A stretch of DNA of 33,471 nt from Chara braunii (lineage: Eukaryota > Streptophyta > Charophyceae > Charales > Characeae). Below, one piece after another: positions 11,909 through 20,165 of this stretch. Numbering within the stretch: position 1 is the stretch's first letter; each line of letters opens with the position of its first letter. Position numbers and translations under genes: made by a program. The DNA is taken from positions 1,922,388-1,955,858 of the forward strand of contig BFEA01000243.1 of assembly GCA_003427395.1 (NCBI GenBank), written 5' to 3'. The notes under the pieces are model-generated. The model made no database searches. It was given only the letters and a program-made list of their open reading frames with translations, and was not told the DNA's origin.

Positions 11909-12811
11909 CTAGTCGCTTTTCTCTCTATCGTCCGTGTCACCTTCCGACTCGTCTCTCTCACTACTCTCCACGTTATCTTTCGAGCTTTCTTCTTCCTCCG
12001 ATCCCTCCTTCCTCTCACTAGAGTCCTCGTTAACACTTTCTCCCTCCGACGCTTCACTGGTTACCGTCCACCTGGAATCTCTTAGTTTCTTCTCCTCATT
12101 AGCGGCCAATGCAAGATTCGCAATCTCAAGGTCCGAAACGCCCCTGATACCTTCTTGCGCACACCTCCTAATTAGATCCCTGTCCACATCACCCGCCTGC
12201 CTGGAGAATAAGGGCTTGATGAATTCCCCAACGCGGGCCCACCACTCGAAGTCGGTGTCTTCTCTCGACTCCCAACACTCGGTGAATAGCTCGTGGCCCC
12301 CGTCTTCTCCCAGAGGGAATTTTACTATCACTTGACCGCTTAATCGGACTTTCCTTACGGTCTCGTCGTCAGCATAGAGAAGACGATAAGCCCAGGTAGG
12401 GATGTGCCAAGTCCTCCCGTGGGCTGCCCTCGGAACTTCCTCCCTCCCTCGGTACTCTACCTTATCAATCACGGGGCCCCCGGTACCAACTCTCCTCAAT
12501 CTTTGTACTCGTTCTAGAGCTCTTTCGACGATGCCTAGAGGATCTTTCCCTTCAGTTAATTCAGTCGCGAAGATTAGCCGGGCGTCAGGGGACAAAAATA
12601 TTTCCGCTTTTCTAGTGCAGCCGTTCTCATCGGAGGCCACTAAGAACCTGACCACCGTCTCCTGCTCGTAAATCTCAAAGAACTCGGTAGTCACATCGCC
12701 TTCTCCTCTAATCCTAGGAAGAGTCACTCCATATTTCCTTGCCCACGTAAAAACCCTCTCTATGGTGCCGTAAGGGTTCCCCCTTTCGTATCTAATCATA
12801 GGGGTTCTCAT
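11909..12811 (-). CDS. Cargo gene F: A-B family protein with acidic tail
   Basis: An intact 300-codon ORF. Residues about 30-150 form the A part, with VVRFLVASD followed by KAEIFLS, matching the same phrases in the other A-B genes (VRFVV...AKIFLSKE in gene A4-B4). Residues about 150-240 form the B part (YRLLYADDETVRK, then FTECWESREDTDFEWW), which aligns with LTWYFRDPYRDDW in A4-B4. The last 55 residues are a Ser/Glu/Asp-rich acidic tail unique to this copy. It overlaps the previous gene by ATGA (12811-12808) and ends 19 nt before gag. Function unknown. The acidic tail could contact a basic partner or mimic nucleic acid, but that is speculation. Confidence 0.8.
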   Translation of the reverse strand: MRTPMIRYERGNPYGTIERVFTWARKYGVTLPRIRGEGDVTTEFFEIYEQETVVRFLVASDENGCTRKAEIFLSPDARLIFATELTEGKDPLGIVERALERVQRLRRVGTGGPVIDKVEYRGREEVPRAAHGRTWHIPTWAYRLLYADDETVRKVRLSGQVIVKFPLGEDGGHELFTECWESREDTDFEWWARVGEFIKPLFSRQAGDVDRDLIRRCAQEGIRGVSDLEIANLALAANEEKKLRDSRWTVTSEASEGESVNEDSSERKEGSEEEESSKDNVESSERDESEGDTDDREKSD

Positions 12812-13284
12812 CTCACGCCTGCTAACCGCTCGGCGGCTTCGACCAAAGAGTCTTCACACTTAGCTCGACCTGCCTCCCTGTTCCTTCTCAGGGTCCGACG
12901 CAAAGCCTCCTTGTATTCCCCTGTTCTATCCCAAAACCGGGTTTCCACGGGGTGTGTTCTCGACGTCAGCGGAGTACTTAGGCACCTAGAGTCCTCTTCG
13001 AATTTTCTTTCTACCTCTAGCAAGGGCTCCCTCCAAGTCCTCGAGAATCGCTCGCCGCTCGCGTCTCTAATGCGGATTGAAAAGGCCGCTAGCACATTCC
13101 AACTTCTCCTTTTCCACAAGGCCAATCGGCGGACTTCCACTAGAAATTCCGTCTCGGCACGGACCACCCGGTCCCTTCCCAAATTCGGGTTAAGTTCGGC
13201 ACTCCCCTCGATCCTAACCTCGCTTCCGTCCTCGTAGGTCTCTAGTTCCCAGCGAATCCTGTTTGAGACGAAAGAGGCTCTCAT
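12808..13284 (-). CDS. Cargo gene E: A-part-only paralogue
   Basis: An intact 158-codon ORF starting with ATG at 13284. It contains VEVRRLALWKRR and a following strand region that resembles the A part of gene A3-B3 (WVRARRLTWKEG). After that it has a charged helical end and no recognisable B part. It ends in an ATGA overlap with gene F, so together E and F could represent one ancestral duplication. Similarity to the A family is weaker than for the other copies. Function unknown. Confidence 0.65.
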   Translation of the reverse strand: MRASFVSNRIRWELETYEDGSEVRIEGSAELNPNLGRDRVVRAETEFLVEVRRLALWKRRSWNVLAAFSIRIRDASGERFSRTWREPLLEVERKFEEDSRCLSTPLTSRTHPVETRFWDRTGEYKEALRRTLRRNREAGRAKCEDSLVEAAERLAGVR

Positions 13285-13288
13285 CCCC

Positions 13289-13477
13289 TTAACCCAAGAG
13301 AAGGTCTATCGTGACCTCGTCGAGGATCGCAATCGTGGCGGTCTCTAGTAGCTTAATCCTTGCCAAGGACCCTGGCCTAGCCCTTCTTTCTTCTTTCCAG
13401 CATAGAGCGAGGATCCGTTGAACTTCGTCCCTCACTCTATCCAACCCCACGAGCTCCTCAAGGTCGGGCTCGGTCAT
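13289..13477 (-). CDS. Cargo gene D: small 62-residue ORF
   Basis: It starts with ATG at 13477, overlapping the end of gene A4-B4 by 20 nt, and stops four nt before gene E. The sequence looks helical and charged (DRVRDEVQRIL, then LLETATIAILDEV). I do not recognise it, and it is not visibly related to the A or B parts. It is kept as a gene because it fills exactly the space between two neighbours in a tightly packed array. Confidence 0.5.
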   Translation of the reverse strand: MTEPDLEELVGLDRVRDEVQRILALCWKEERRARPGSLARIKLLETATIAILDEVTIDLLLG

Positions 13478-14216
13478 CCCCTAACTTCCGTCGACGAAAG
13501 GCTATAGCTACCCGAATCAAGTCAGAGGGGTCTAACCCCGCTAGCTCTCCCTCACACATCTTGCCTAAATATCTCCACGATATCTTAGATTCTCTCGCGT
13601 GTCGACCCCACTCTTCAAAAGCGTAACCCAGGTTTTCTAGAGTCGACCAATCATCTCTATAAGGATCCCGGAAATACCAAGTTAACAAGGTGTGAAAATC
13701 TGATCCCGTGAACCTGAACTATCTTAGGATGGAAACTCTTCTTCCCACCGCCTTCTTAACAGCCTCGGAGGGGTAAAGCCGCTCAAAAATGAAACGGGGG
13801 ACCTTCACGGGCTCGCTAGAGAGGAACCGCAATATCTCTTTCCAACCCCCGTAGGTCACTAGATATTCCTCTTCGCACCCTTCGTGAGGTCCCAACCCCT
13901 CTACTAACTCCCTTAAGCGGTACCTTACTTCTTGAGCGTCCCAGAGAGGGTTCTCCCCAGTCCGTAGGCTACGCGCTATCTCAACAAAGCCTTCCTTCGA
14001 AAGGAAAATCTTGGCTTCTCCAACCACGGCCTGTCCCTGGCGACTCACCACGAAGCGTACGAACGCCTTTCCTCGTCGGGTCCCCCCCTCCTCTCGTAGG
14101 AGAGTCCTAGCTGGCTCGGCCAGCCGGGTCCTAGGCAGAGTGATTCTAATAACCTCCCCGGTATCCTCTACGGGCTCTATGGACGCCCCAAAAGTCCTCG
14201 GAATCTTCCTTATCAT
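13458..14216 (-). pseudogene. Cargo gene A4-B4: A-B family protein with one in-frame stop
   Basis: The A part (about residues 1-130) has the hallmark FVRFVV...GEAKIFLSKEGFVEI. The B part begins at RFIFERLYPSEAVKKAV and continues after an in-frame TAG (13721-13719) with FHTLLTWYFRDPYRDDW and ends RVAIAFRRRKLG. The continuation aligns with gene F, which ends its B part ANLALAANEEKKL, so the TAG is a later lesion (or a read-through site). The start overlaps gene A3-B3 by ATGA (14216-14213). Function unknown. Confidence 0.72.
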
Positions 14217-14941
14217 CGGCCCTCAAAACCCCTCCGGTTAGCCACCTGCTCCTCTCCGAAGAAGTGAGTGTACGGAACGTACGCGACGAGGGATCGGAGT
14301 CCCTCAAACTCCCTCAATCTTCCAAATAGGGTGGATAACTCACTTCTTGGGGAAATTCCTGCGTCCTCGCACCGAGTATAAAGCCAAAACAAACCTCTAG
14401 CCCGCACCCCGGATTCTCGAGCCGCTCTAAGCACCGCTACCACTCTCTCTTCCGGGTCTCTTAGGAACGAACTGGCCACGAACTGGGGCAAGTTAGCGTG
14501 AAGGACCCCGGAAGCGCGAGGGACCTCTCCGGGCTCGGCGAAGGAAACTAGGGACCACGACTCAAAAGTCCCCTCCTCGTAGTCTGTTAACACCAGGTTG
14601 TTCGCCAACAGCCTGGCGGACTCTCGGTACTCAAAGTGCGTAAGCCGCCCGGTCAATTAACCTCTCCAGACCTCGGTCCACCTCTCTTCGTCGAAAAAAA
14701 TGGTTGCTCGGATCTCTAGGAAGCGATCGATGTTGGGTGGGCCTCCTCTCTCCACACCCTCTTTCCAGGTGAGCCTTCGCGCTCGAACCCACACGTAGGC
14801 CCCTTCTCTGATTAATTTCCCCTTTTCAACACTCATCCAATAAGGAGTCACCTGAGGGTCTCCCGGAATCAAGACCTTCTCGGGGTCACCGGCCTCTATC
14901 GATTCTACCGCCCCTTCTTCACTGAGGCCGAACTTCACCAT
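14213..14941 (-). pseudogene. Cargo gene A3-B3: A-B family protein with one in-frame stop
   Basis: It starts with ATG at 14941, inside the end of A2-B2 (23-nt overlap). The A part contains WVRARRLTWKEG and FLEIRATIFFDEERW, matching the phrase pattern of the other copies. After an in-frame TAA (14659-14657) the same frame continues through a linker into the B part with GLFWLYTRCEDAGISPRSEL, which aligns closely with ALWILYTHCIDQGIPPRKRL in A2-B2. The gene is therefore one unit broken by a stop at the A/B boundary. Function unknown. Confidence 0.72.
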
Positions 14942-15595
14942 CGGCTTTCGTCCCCCTAAGGACCCACCTGTGATAATCTTCCGGAGAGAGAGTGTAGGTC
15001 TTCTCTAAAAAACCCAGTCTACGAAAAATACCCCAGAGTCTCTTACGCGGGGGAATACCTTGATCGATGCAGTGTGTATAGAGTATCCACAAGGCCCAGA
15101 AGGTAAGACCCAAACCCCTACCCCTCTCTAGAAGACGCACTATCTTTTCCTCATTTGCCCTAGGGAACAGGTAGGACGACACCCTCAGAGTTAAGGGGTA
15201 TCTCGATCTCGGGAGTTCACCTTCCCTCGCGAACCTTTCCCTTTCCATGACCACGAACGCAAATCGCTCTCTAACCCTACTTACCCATTCTCCTCTCACC
15301 TCTCTCGCCTCTCGCAATAATTTTTCGAGCCCACCCCCTTGTCCCAGAACTAGGGGTACTACAAGCTTTGCCCAAGCTTTCGGTACTATGAAAATAACCA
15401 CGGTTACTTCAAGGCTTCGTCTAATACCTTGGCCTTTAACTTCTTTGGACTCTATCTACACAAATTTCCCACTGACCGTGGACCTCCCCTCTTCTACCCT
15501 TTCCCAATCCGGCAGTTCCTTGTTGCTAGGGATCAGCCTAAGGGCCTCACGCTCTTCTAATGGGGACTCAAAGAAGCATCCCCGCTTTCCGTCAT
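14919..15595 (-). pseudogene. Cargo gene A2-B2: A-B family protein with frameshift and stop
   Basis: An ATG at 15595 overlaps the previous stop as ATGA but opens only 12 codons. The family-like frame starts after a shift near 15560 (FFESPLEEREALRL, comparable to CFSIPLDHRTERYL in A1-B1). It contains a TAG at 15458-15456 and then runs open through the A-part phrase EVTVVIFIVPKAWAKL and the B-part phrase ALWILYTHCIDQGIPPRKRL to the stop at 14921-14919. The open part alone (from 15401) has no ATG start. Two lesions make it a pseudogene as assembled. Confidence 0.7.
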
Positions 15596-16376
15596 GGAAC
15601 ACCATTCATTAAGAAGATCCTTTGCGGCCCTCCGAAGACCCTTTGGTATCCGTAGTCCCTTCCTCCCTCGCGGTCCCGGGTGGACTCCCTAAAGATCCCG
15701 GCACGAATCATACAAGCCTTGATCCCGTACGACACCGGGTTATCCACGCAATAGGTGTAATACCAATGGAGTGACCTAACGGAGAGTTGCCACCCCTTTT
15801 CCCGCACTATGGACCGTACTATCCTGTCGTACCGGACCATACTATCCTGTCGTACCGTTCCTCCTTCCCGCTCACCCTTCGGAAAACAAATGATGGGAAT
15901 ATGGCCTTGACGCCCCCTGTGGCACGGGGATATTCTTCGTCTCGCGCGCAGGTTTCCCTCACCTCGAAGGGTGGGCTATGCCTAAGGGATTCAGCCTCAA
16001 AGATCTGCCTCAAAATCGGACCTGCCCGTGCCTCCCAATGATCCGCACGATACCAGCCCAGGACCAAATGAGTGACGTACTCGACCCAAGCTTCCTTACT
16101 CAAGTAGACTGTTCCTTCCGCACGGATCACTGTTCGCCTGGGTCTCTTCCCGTTCTGGGGCCTGTTCCGGGACCACCTGTCTCCCTCCCAAGTTCCCACT
16201 GCGAAACGAGCCCAGAGAAAACCCCCTCTCTCTAGCTCTACCCCCCACTCGCGACCGGCTAAATACCGCTCTGTGCGGTGGTCTAAGGGGATGCTGAAGC
16301 ACTCTCGGTCTTTGCTTAAATCAGCTTTCTCTATCCGAACCCCTTCTTCTTCAGTACCCTCTATGATTCTAACCAT
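15592..16376 (-). pseudogene. Cargo gene A1-B1: A-B family protein split by a 23-bp duplication
   Basis: The A part starts at ATG 16376 and has FLWARFAV...RAEGTVYLSKEAWVEY. The B part has LHWYYTYCVDNPVSYGIK, matching the YTxCxD phrase of other copies. The two parts lie in different frames because a 23-bp stretch reading ACTATCCTGTCGTACCGGACC on the plus strand (around 15818-15857) is tandemly duplicated, and 23 is not a multiple of three. With one copy the gene would be a single ORF like its paralogues. The A1 frame stops at 15821-15819 and the B1 frame has its own ATG at 15840, so two separate products are also possible. Confidence 0.72.
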
Positions 16377-16734
16377 CCCCTAGGACTATCTCCTCTATGA
16401 TTTGAACTAGCGCTCTCCACTCGTCCGACCCGTCCAGGAAGGCATCCGAAATAGTGGGGATTGCCCTACCCCCTCGCGGATACGTCCTACACCCCAATGA
16501 GTAGAAATAGTTAATTTCGTAAGCCCCCAGCAGCTGCCTCTCAAGCTGAGCGTGGCCGATCGCCTCCTCCCAGCTATCCAAATACCCCTCCGCTCTATCT
16601 ACACCCTCCTCCACGTACAAGGCTATGTCGAAGTGCCCGATCCACCAGTACAAGGTATAGCACCAAACATCTACCCCTCCTATATCACCTACACTAACCC
16701 CTGCGGGTTCAAACTCCAAAGGCCTCAAGCTCAT
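16369..16734 (-). CDS. Cargo gene C: second unknown family, intact copy
   Basis: About 121 residues from ATG 16734, chosen because it forms an exact ATGA overlap with the stop of the upstream copy C'. The frame itself is open from 16785. Aromatic-rich sequence: VDVWCYTLYWWIGHFDIALYV, then an acidic helix DSWEEAIGH, then INYFYSLGCRTYPRGGRA. It overlaps gene A1-B1 by eight nt (ATGGTTAG). It is not visibly related to the A-B family, and I do not recognise it. Confidence 0.7.
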   Translation of the reverse strand: MSLRPLEFEPAGVSVGDIGGVDVWCYTLYWWIGHFDIALYVEEGVDRAEGYLDSWEEAIGHAQLERQLLGAYEINYFYSLGCRTYPRGGRAIPTISDAFLDGSDEWRALVQIIEEIVLGDG

Positions 16735-17097
16735 TGATCCGCCGCTCTCACCATACGCCTCACTATCCCCACTAGTACTTTCCATCCATCCGATCCATCA
16801 AGATAAGCATCCGGAATCACCGGCGCCGGGCGACCACCTCTTGGGTAGGTTCGATATCCTAGAGAGTAGAAATACTTGAATCCGTAACCCCTCAATTCTC
16901 ATCGCGAACAACGGGAGTGACCTATCGCCTCTTCCCACCCCCGAAGGAAGTCCTCTTCTTGATCCTGACCCTCCTCTACATAGACACCTACATCAAAGTC
17001 CCCAGTCCATAGTCTAAAGGAGTAGCAACACACATCAACACTTTTGTGCGTACACACACTAATCCATTCGGGAGTGGCTTCTAGGCGTATACAGTGT
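16731..17097 (-). pseudogene. Cargo gene C': tandem paralogue of C with an internal stop
   Basis: Reading the minus strand in one frame gives VDVCCYSF, FDVGVYVEEG, GWEEAIGH, then a TGA (around 16893), then GFKYFYSLGYRTYPRGGRP and YLDGSDGW. These align phrase by phrase with gene C. The stop codon at 16733-16731 coincides with the start of C as ATGA. No ATG is found at its beginning (a stop precedes the homologous region at about 17100), so the N-terminus is lost or altered. It shows that the C family was also tandemly duplicated. Confidence 0.68.
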
Positions 17098-17842
17098 AAT
17101 CAAAGGAAACTTCCCTAAATTCTCACTTCCTATTGGCCACTCGAGAGACCACTTCTATCCCGCGAGGAAGAGAAGCCTGTGAGCTCAGAAGGATCAAATG
17201 GACCAGAGAAGGAACGCCGTCTCACTTGGCTACCTTCCTGTCCTCCCCCGCTGAGAGACTCCTCCCCACTCCCGGCCTAGAGACTAGCCGCACACACAGG
17301 TTATCCCCGAGGAAGGGTGGCAACCCCCTCCCCGGAGTCGGACCGAAGTCACACACCCGCGCCCTATGNGGCCTAGAGACTAGCCGCACACACAGGTTAT
17401 CCCCGAGGAAGGGTGGCAACCCCCTCCCCGGAGTCGGACCGAAGTCACACACCCGCGCCCTATGTCCCCCAGTGAACCGACCTCTAGTCCTAATTAGCCT
17501 ATCCGGTACCACGCCTCTACTCGGCCCACCTCAGGCGTGGAATTACCCGGGTCCCAGGACAAGATCCACCTATGTATCGGAAATCGCTAGCCTATCTACT
17601 CCCTCCCCTTTCTCCTCATCGTGAACTCTTCGCACTTCGTTCTCTTCTTCCTTTTACGCCTCTTGCTGCCTCTTTTCTCGCTTGGAATCACTGGAAAATC
17701 AGAAAAATCGAAAAAAGGGTGGGAAGAGCGGAGCTCTTAGGAAGAGGCTCTCAGGTGGGGTCGATGAGCATACGTACCTTGGGTCTTCAATACTCGTTCT
17801 CGTAGTCTCAATAGTCCCCCAGTTCCGAGTCCGAGAAATCGG
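17098..17842. other. Region between the cargo array and the upstream ORF
   Basis: Apart from the N-interrupted 95-bp duplication described separately, no convincing gene is seen. Just below 17842 (about 17842-17770) the minus strand reads an acidic Asp/Glu/Tyr-rich phrase with two stops (DFSDSELGDY, then DYENEY), which could be a broken C-terminal extension of the ORF ending at 17843. Confidence 0.4.
17274..17464. repeat. Exact 95-bp tandem duplication flanking an N
   Basis: Positions 17274-17368 and 17370-17464 are identical over 95 bases and separated by a single N at 17369. Perfect identity on both sides of an unknown base is the usual signature of contig ends overlapped or gap-filled by an assembler, so the duplication may not exist in the genome. 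Confidence 0.9.
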
Positions 17843-18331
17843 CTAGACACCGGTCCACCCAGAGGCCGCCCTCCGATCCCTCGCCCAAGGTCCCTTAAGT
17901 ATCCCCCTCTTCTTGAATGTCCTTGCTATGAAGGTCAGGTATCTCCCTCTCTCCCCCTCGCTCCGGTACCCGTAGCACCATTCTCCTTGCCCCCAAGCCC
18001 CAAACCGGCCCCGATTGAAGTCCCACTCCCTCGCGGGAGTTGCAACCGTCGTCAGCCCCTGTGGATCGAGAATCGAAACCCCTAACCCCTCTCTAGACAC
18101 AATTTCTCTTGCGGGACTTCGCCCCTGGGTAGGTGCCCTCCACAACCCGTGCGGATCAAGAACACTGGGTGACCCCCTTGGATCCCAAATAGACAGCGCT
18201 ACCGGCCCCTCTCGGACCCCTCTCCCCGCTCCCTCTCTTTCTCTCTCCCTCTCTCTCCCTTGAGCAGACCCCCTTATACTATTTCCCCGGACTGTTCTTC
18301 TGCCCCCCCTTTCATTGTTCTTCACCCTCAT
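17843..18331 (-). CDS. Hypothetical protein with internal repeats, possible first gene of the unit
   Basis: A 162-codon ORF from ATG 18331, codirectional with the cargo array. A basic Arg/Glu-rich N-terminus, partly from a GA-type simple repeat, is followed by two copies of a module of about 28 residues. One contains SVLDPHGL and SPAREI, the other SILDPQGL and TPAREW. The C-terminal half is less repetitive (GEWCYGYRSEGERGRYLTFIA). It is not similar to the A-B or C families as far as I can see. It could be a genuine first ORF or chance coding in GC-rich repeat DNA. Confidence 0.45.
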   Translation of the reverse strand: MRVKNNERGGRRTVRGNSIRGSAQGREREREREGAGRGVREGPVALSIWDPRGSPSVLDPHGLWRAPTQGRSPAREIVSREGLGVSILDPQGLTTVATPAREWDFNRGRFGAWGQGEWCYGYRSEGERGRYLTFIARTFKKRGILKGPWARDRRAASGWTGV

Positions 18332-18577
18332 TCAGACCCCTCAGGCAAACTGTGCTCCCCCTTAGCTTTTCAAGTTTTAGAAATAAACAAGCGCAAAAAC
18401 CAAGCACACGAAAAGGAACTGACCTGTTTTTACCCCTCGAAGGCCAGAAGTGGGAGCCGAGATCGCAAGAGGGCCGGAGCGGACCTGCAAAAAGGAACCA
18501 AGGAGACAAGCCCCAACACCCGAAAACCCCTCGCCCCCGACAAACCCCAACAAAAAGCCCCTCCCCAACAAACCCCT
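18332..18577. other. Non-coding, pyrimidine-rich then A-rich
   Basis: No gene supported. Several overlapping frames are open because stops are rare in this skewed sequence, but none has a convincing composition. Confidence 0.5.
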
Positions 18578-19116
18578 CGCTGACGTCGCTTGAGAAGAAA
18601 CTTGATCACCGTGAAGAAACTGCTGGAGACTATTTTGAGGACACGTGCCGAAGAACTTGATGCCAAAATTCAGAAGAACGCTGCAAAATCACTTCACCGC
18701 TGCCTGTCACGCCGGTCCTCCCTCACCCCGTAGTTGTTGAGCCGGCCGCGGCCGCGGGAGACATGCTCATCCCCGACAACGGCGCCACTTTGTCAGCCTG
18801 GGGAGGTGCCTGCCTCTCCAGTCTCCTAGAGGAGGCGCTCTTTGAATTAAAGGCCGCTCGTTGGTCCCTCGAGAAGTTTGGCTATGCCGAGCATATGGCC
18901 CCTTCCTGCCTTGAGCTCGAGAGGCCTCTGCGTCGAGGCGGTTATTTCCTATGTCTCACCTATTGTTTTCCCTCCCTTTTGCGAATCAGACCAATCCTGC
19001 GTTGTTACCGACCTCTATCACTGTTCCCTCCCCTTCCTCACGAAACGGCCAGACCAGGGACCCCCCCCCCTGAGAGTGGACCTTTGCACACCCGCTGCAC
19101 TTTTTTGCGAGCCTGA
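18578..19116 (+). pseudogene. Possible degraded coding fragment
   Basis: Short frames with protein-like character follow one another. At 18585-18700 one frame is lysine/leucine-rich and coiled-coil-like (VKKLLETILRTRAEELDAKI). The frame with ATG 18763 (reading through from VVVEPAAAAGDM) continues with LLEEALFELKAARWSLEKFG until it degenerates around 18960. No family is recognised. It could be an old exon or the N-terminal part of a lost mobile-element protein. Confidence 0.3.
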
Positions 19117-19526
19117 TTCGAATACACGATACTTGGAAGCAAACCGTGGGTCTTCAAAGGCTGTATTGTGGACAGGCTCACACAAGCAGACCAGTTTGGC
19201 ATCAGTGGCATTTTCAATAGCACGTCCCGAGCACAATTGCTACCGAGAACAAGCGGGCGTCATCTAGCATCAGGAGGAAATGTCGCCGAAACCAAAAATT
19301 GACCTGAGCGGGACCAGGGACGAGCGGCCAACTTACGTGCAAGAGCTGACGGATTCCGTCCATGTCAGATTTAAAGCGGGTCGACGGGGCTCGCCCCCGC
19401 CTGCTAGTCGAAAAACCACGTGCGCAGTGGAGCGGGCTAAGTTCAAACCAGGCAGATAGTGAGCAATTACTCTAGCACGCCTGAGCAACAGCCGTGTCCG
19501 CCAAAGGGCGGTGGCAAAGGGATCTA

Positions 19527-20165
19527 CTTTCACTCGTAAGTCTAATGCAGACAGATCGGCAAACATCCGTGAAACCTTCTTCCGAAATCGAGGACGAGGT
19601 TCGCACCCCGCTCGTAAGGCTTATGCAGGAAACAGCAAGACTGCCCGAACAGACTGTACTTAGATGGGAAACGAGAACGGGTGGTTAGTCCACCGTGATA
19701 CTTTCCTTTGTAAACGAAAGCGATGTTCCCCACCCTGCCCGTAAGTCAGAAACAGAATACAGCAAGAGTCTCCGAACAGACTGGACTTAGTTGGGAAACA
19801 AGAACAGGTGGTTAGTCCACCGTGGGACTTTCCATTGAAACCAAAGGCGAGTTCCTCCACCCGGCTTGTGAGTCTATTACAGAGAACAGCAAGAGTATCC
19901 GAACAGACTGGACTTAGTTGGGAAACAAGAACGGATGGGTAGCCCGCCGCGAGACTTTAATTTGAAAACGAAGACGAGGTTGCCACCCCGATCGTAAGTA
20001 CGCAACAGAAAACAGCAAGAGTGCCCGAACAGACTGGAATTAGCTGGGAGACGAGAACGGGTGGGTAGCCCGCCGCGAAACTTTCATTTGAAAACGAAGG
20101 CGAGGTCCCCCACCCGCGCAAAGTCTGACACAGAGAACAACACGAGAGTCTGGGCAAACCCAGTT
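19527..20165. repeat. 127-bp tandem repeat array (about four and a half units)
   Basis: The phrase GAACAGACTG recurs at 19647, 19774, 19901 and 20027, spaced 127, 127 and 126 bp. Each unit also carries AACAGCAAGA, a GGGAAACGAGAACGG-type phrase, GGTTAGTCCACCGTG or GGGTAGCCCGCCGCG, and a GTAAG near the boundary. Partial, more diverged units flank the array. There are no unique spacers, so this is a minisatellite or a subterminal repeat of a larger element. Confidence 0.9.

Larger units (their letters stand above)
5690..18331 (-). mobile_element. Decayed Ty3/Gypsy-like retroelement with a multi-gene 5' cargo
   Basis: On the minus strand the order is unknown small genes, gag, protease, reverse transcriptase, RNase H, integrase. 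Integrase after RT/RNase H is the Ty3/Gypsy order. The 3' end is cut off at about 5690 and no LTR, primer-binding site or polypurine tract could be identified, so both boundaries are uncertain. The upper limit given here is the start of the furthest codirectional ORF and is an inference. At over 12 kb this would be a very large element. Additional ORFs upstream of gag are known in Ogre/Tat-type plant elements, but a row of many paralogous small genes is not something I know from them. Confidence 0.6.

Noticed and set aside
11195-12085. Plus-strand ORF of 296 codons across gag and gene F
   Set aside because: It is a Pro/Ser/Leu-rich shadow frame. The minus strand carries the duplicated modules and the family alignments.
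11909-17097. Bacterial operon or bacterial contamination
   Set aside because: The tight packing looks bacterial, but no Shine-Dalgarno pattern was noted and the array runs directly into a Ty3/Gypsy gag-pol with decayed paralogues.
5690-17097. Integrated caulimovirus-type pararetrovirus
   Set aside because: ATGA overlaps resemble that group, but a complete HHCC and D-D-x35-E integrase follows RNase H, which caulimoviruses lack, and no movement protein was recognised.
19018-19236. Minus-strand ORF with a protein-like phrase (KLVCLCEPVHNTAFEDPRF)
   Set aside because: It is short, without start context, family or neighbouring support, so it was not annotated as a gene.
5690-19500. LTRs and tRNA primer-binding site of the retroelement
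   Set aside because: I looked for a sequence shared between the 3' side and the region above 17 kb, and for an initiator-Met-type primer site, and found neither. The 3' end is truncated.
19527-20165. CRISPR-like array
   Set aside because: Units are 127 bp and contiguous, without alternating short repeats and unique spacers.
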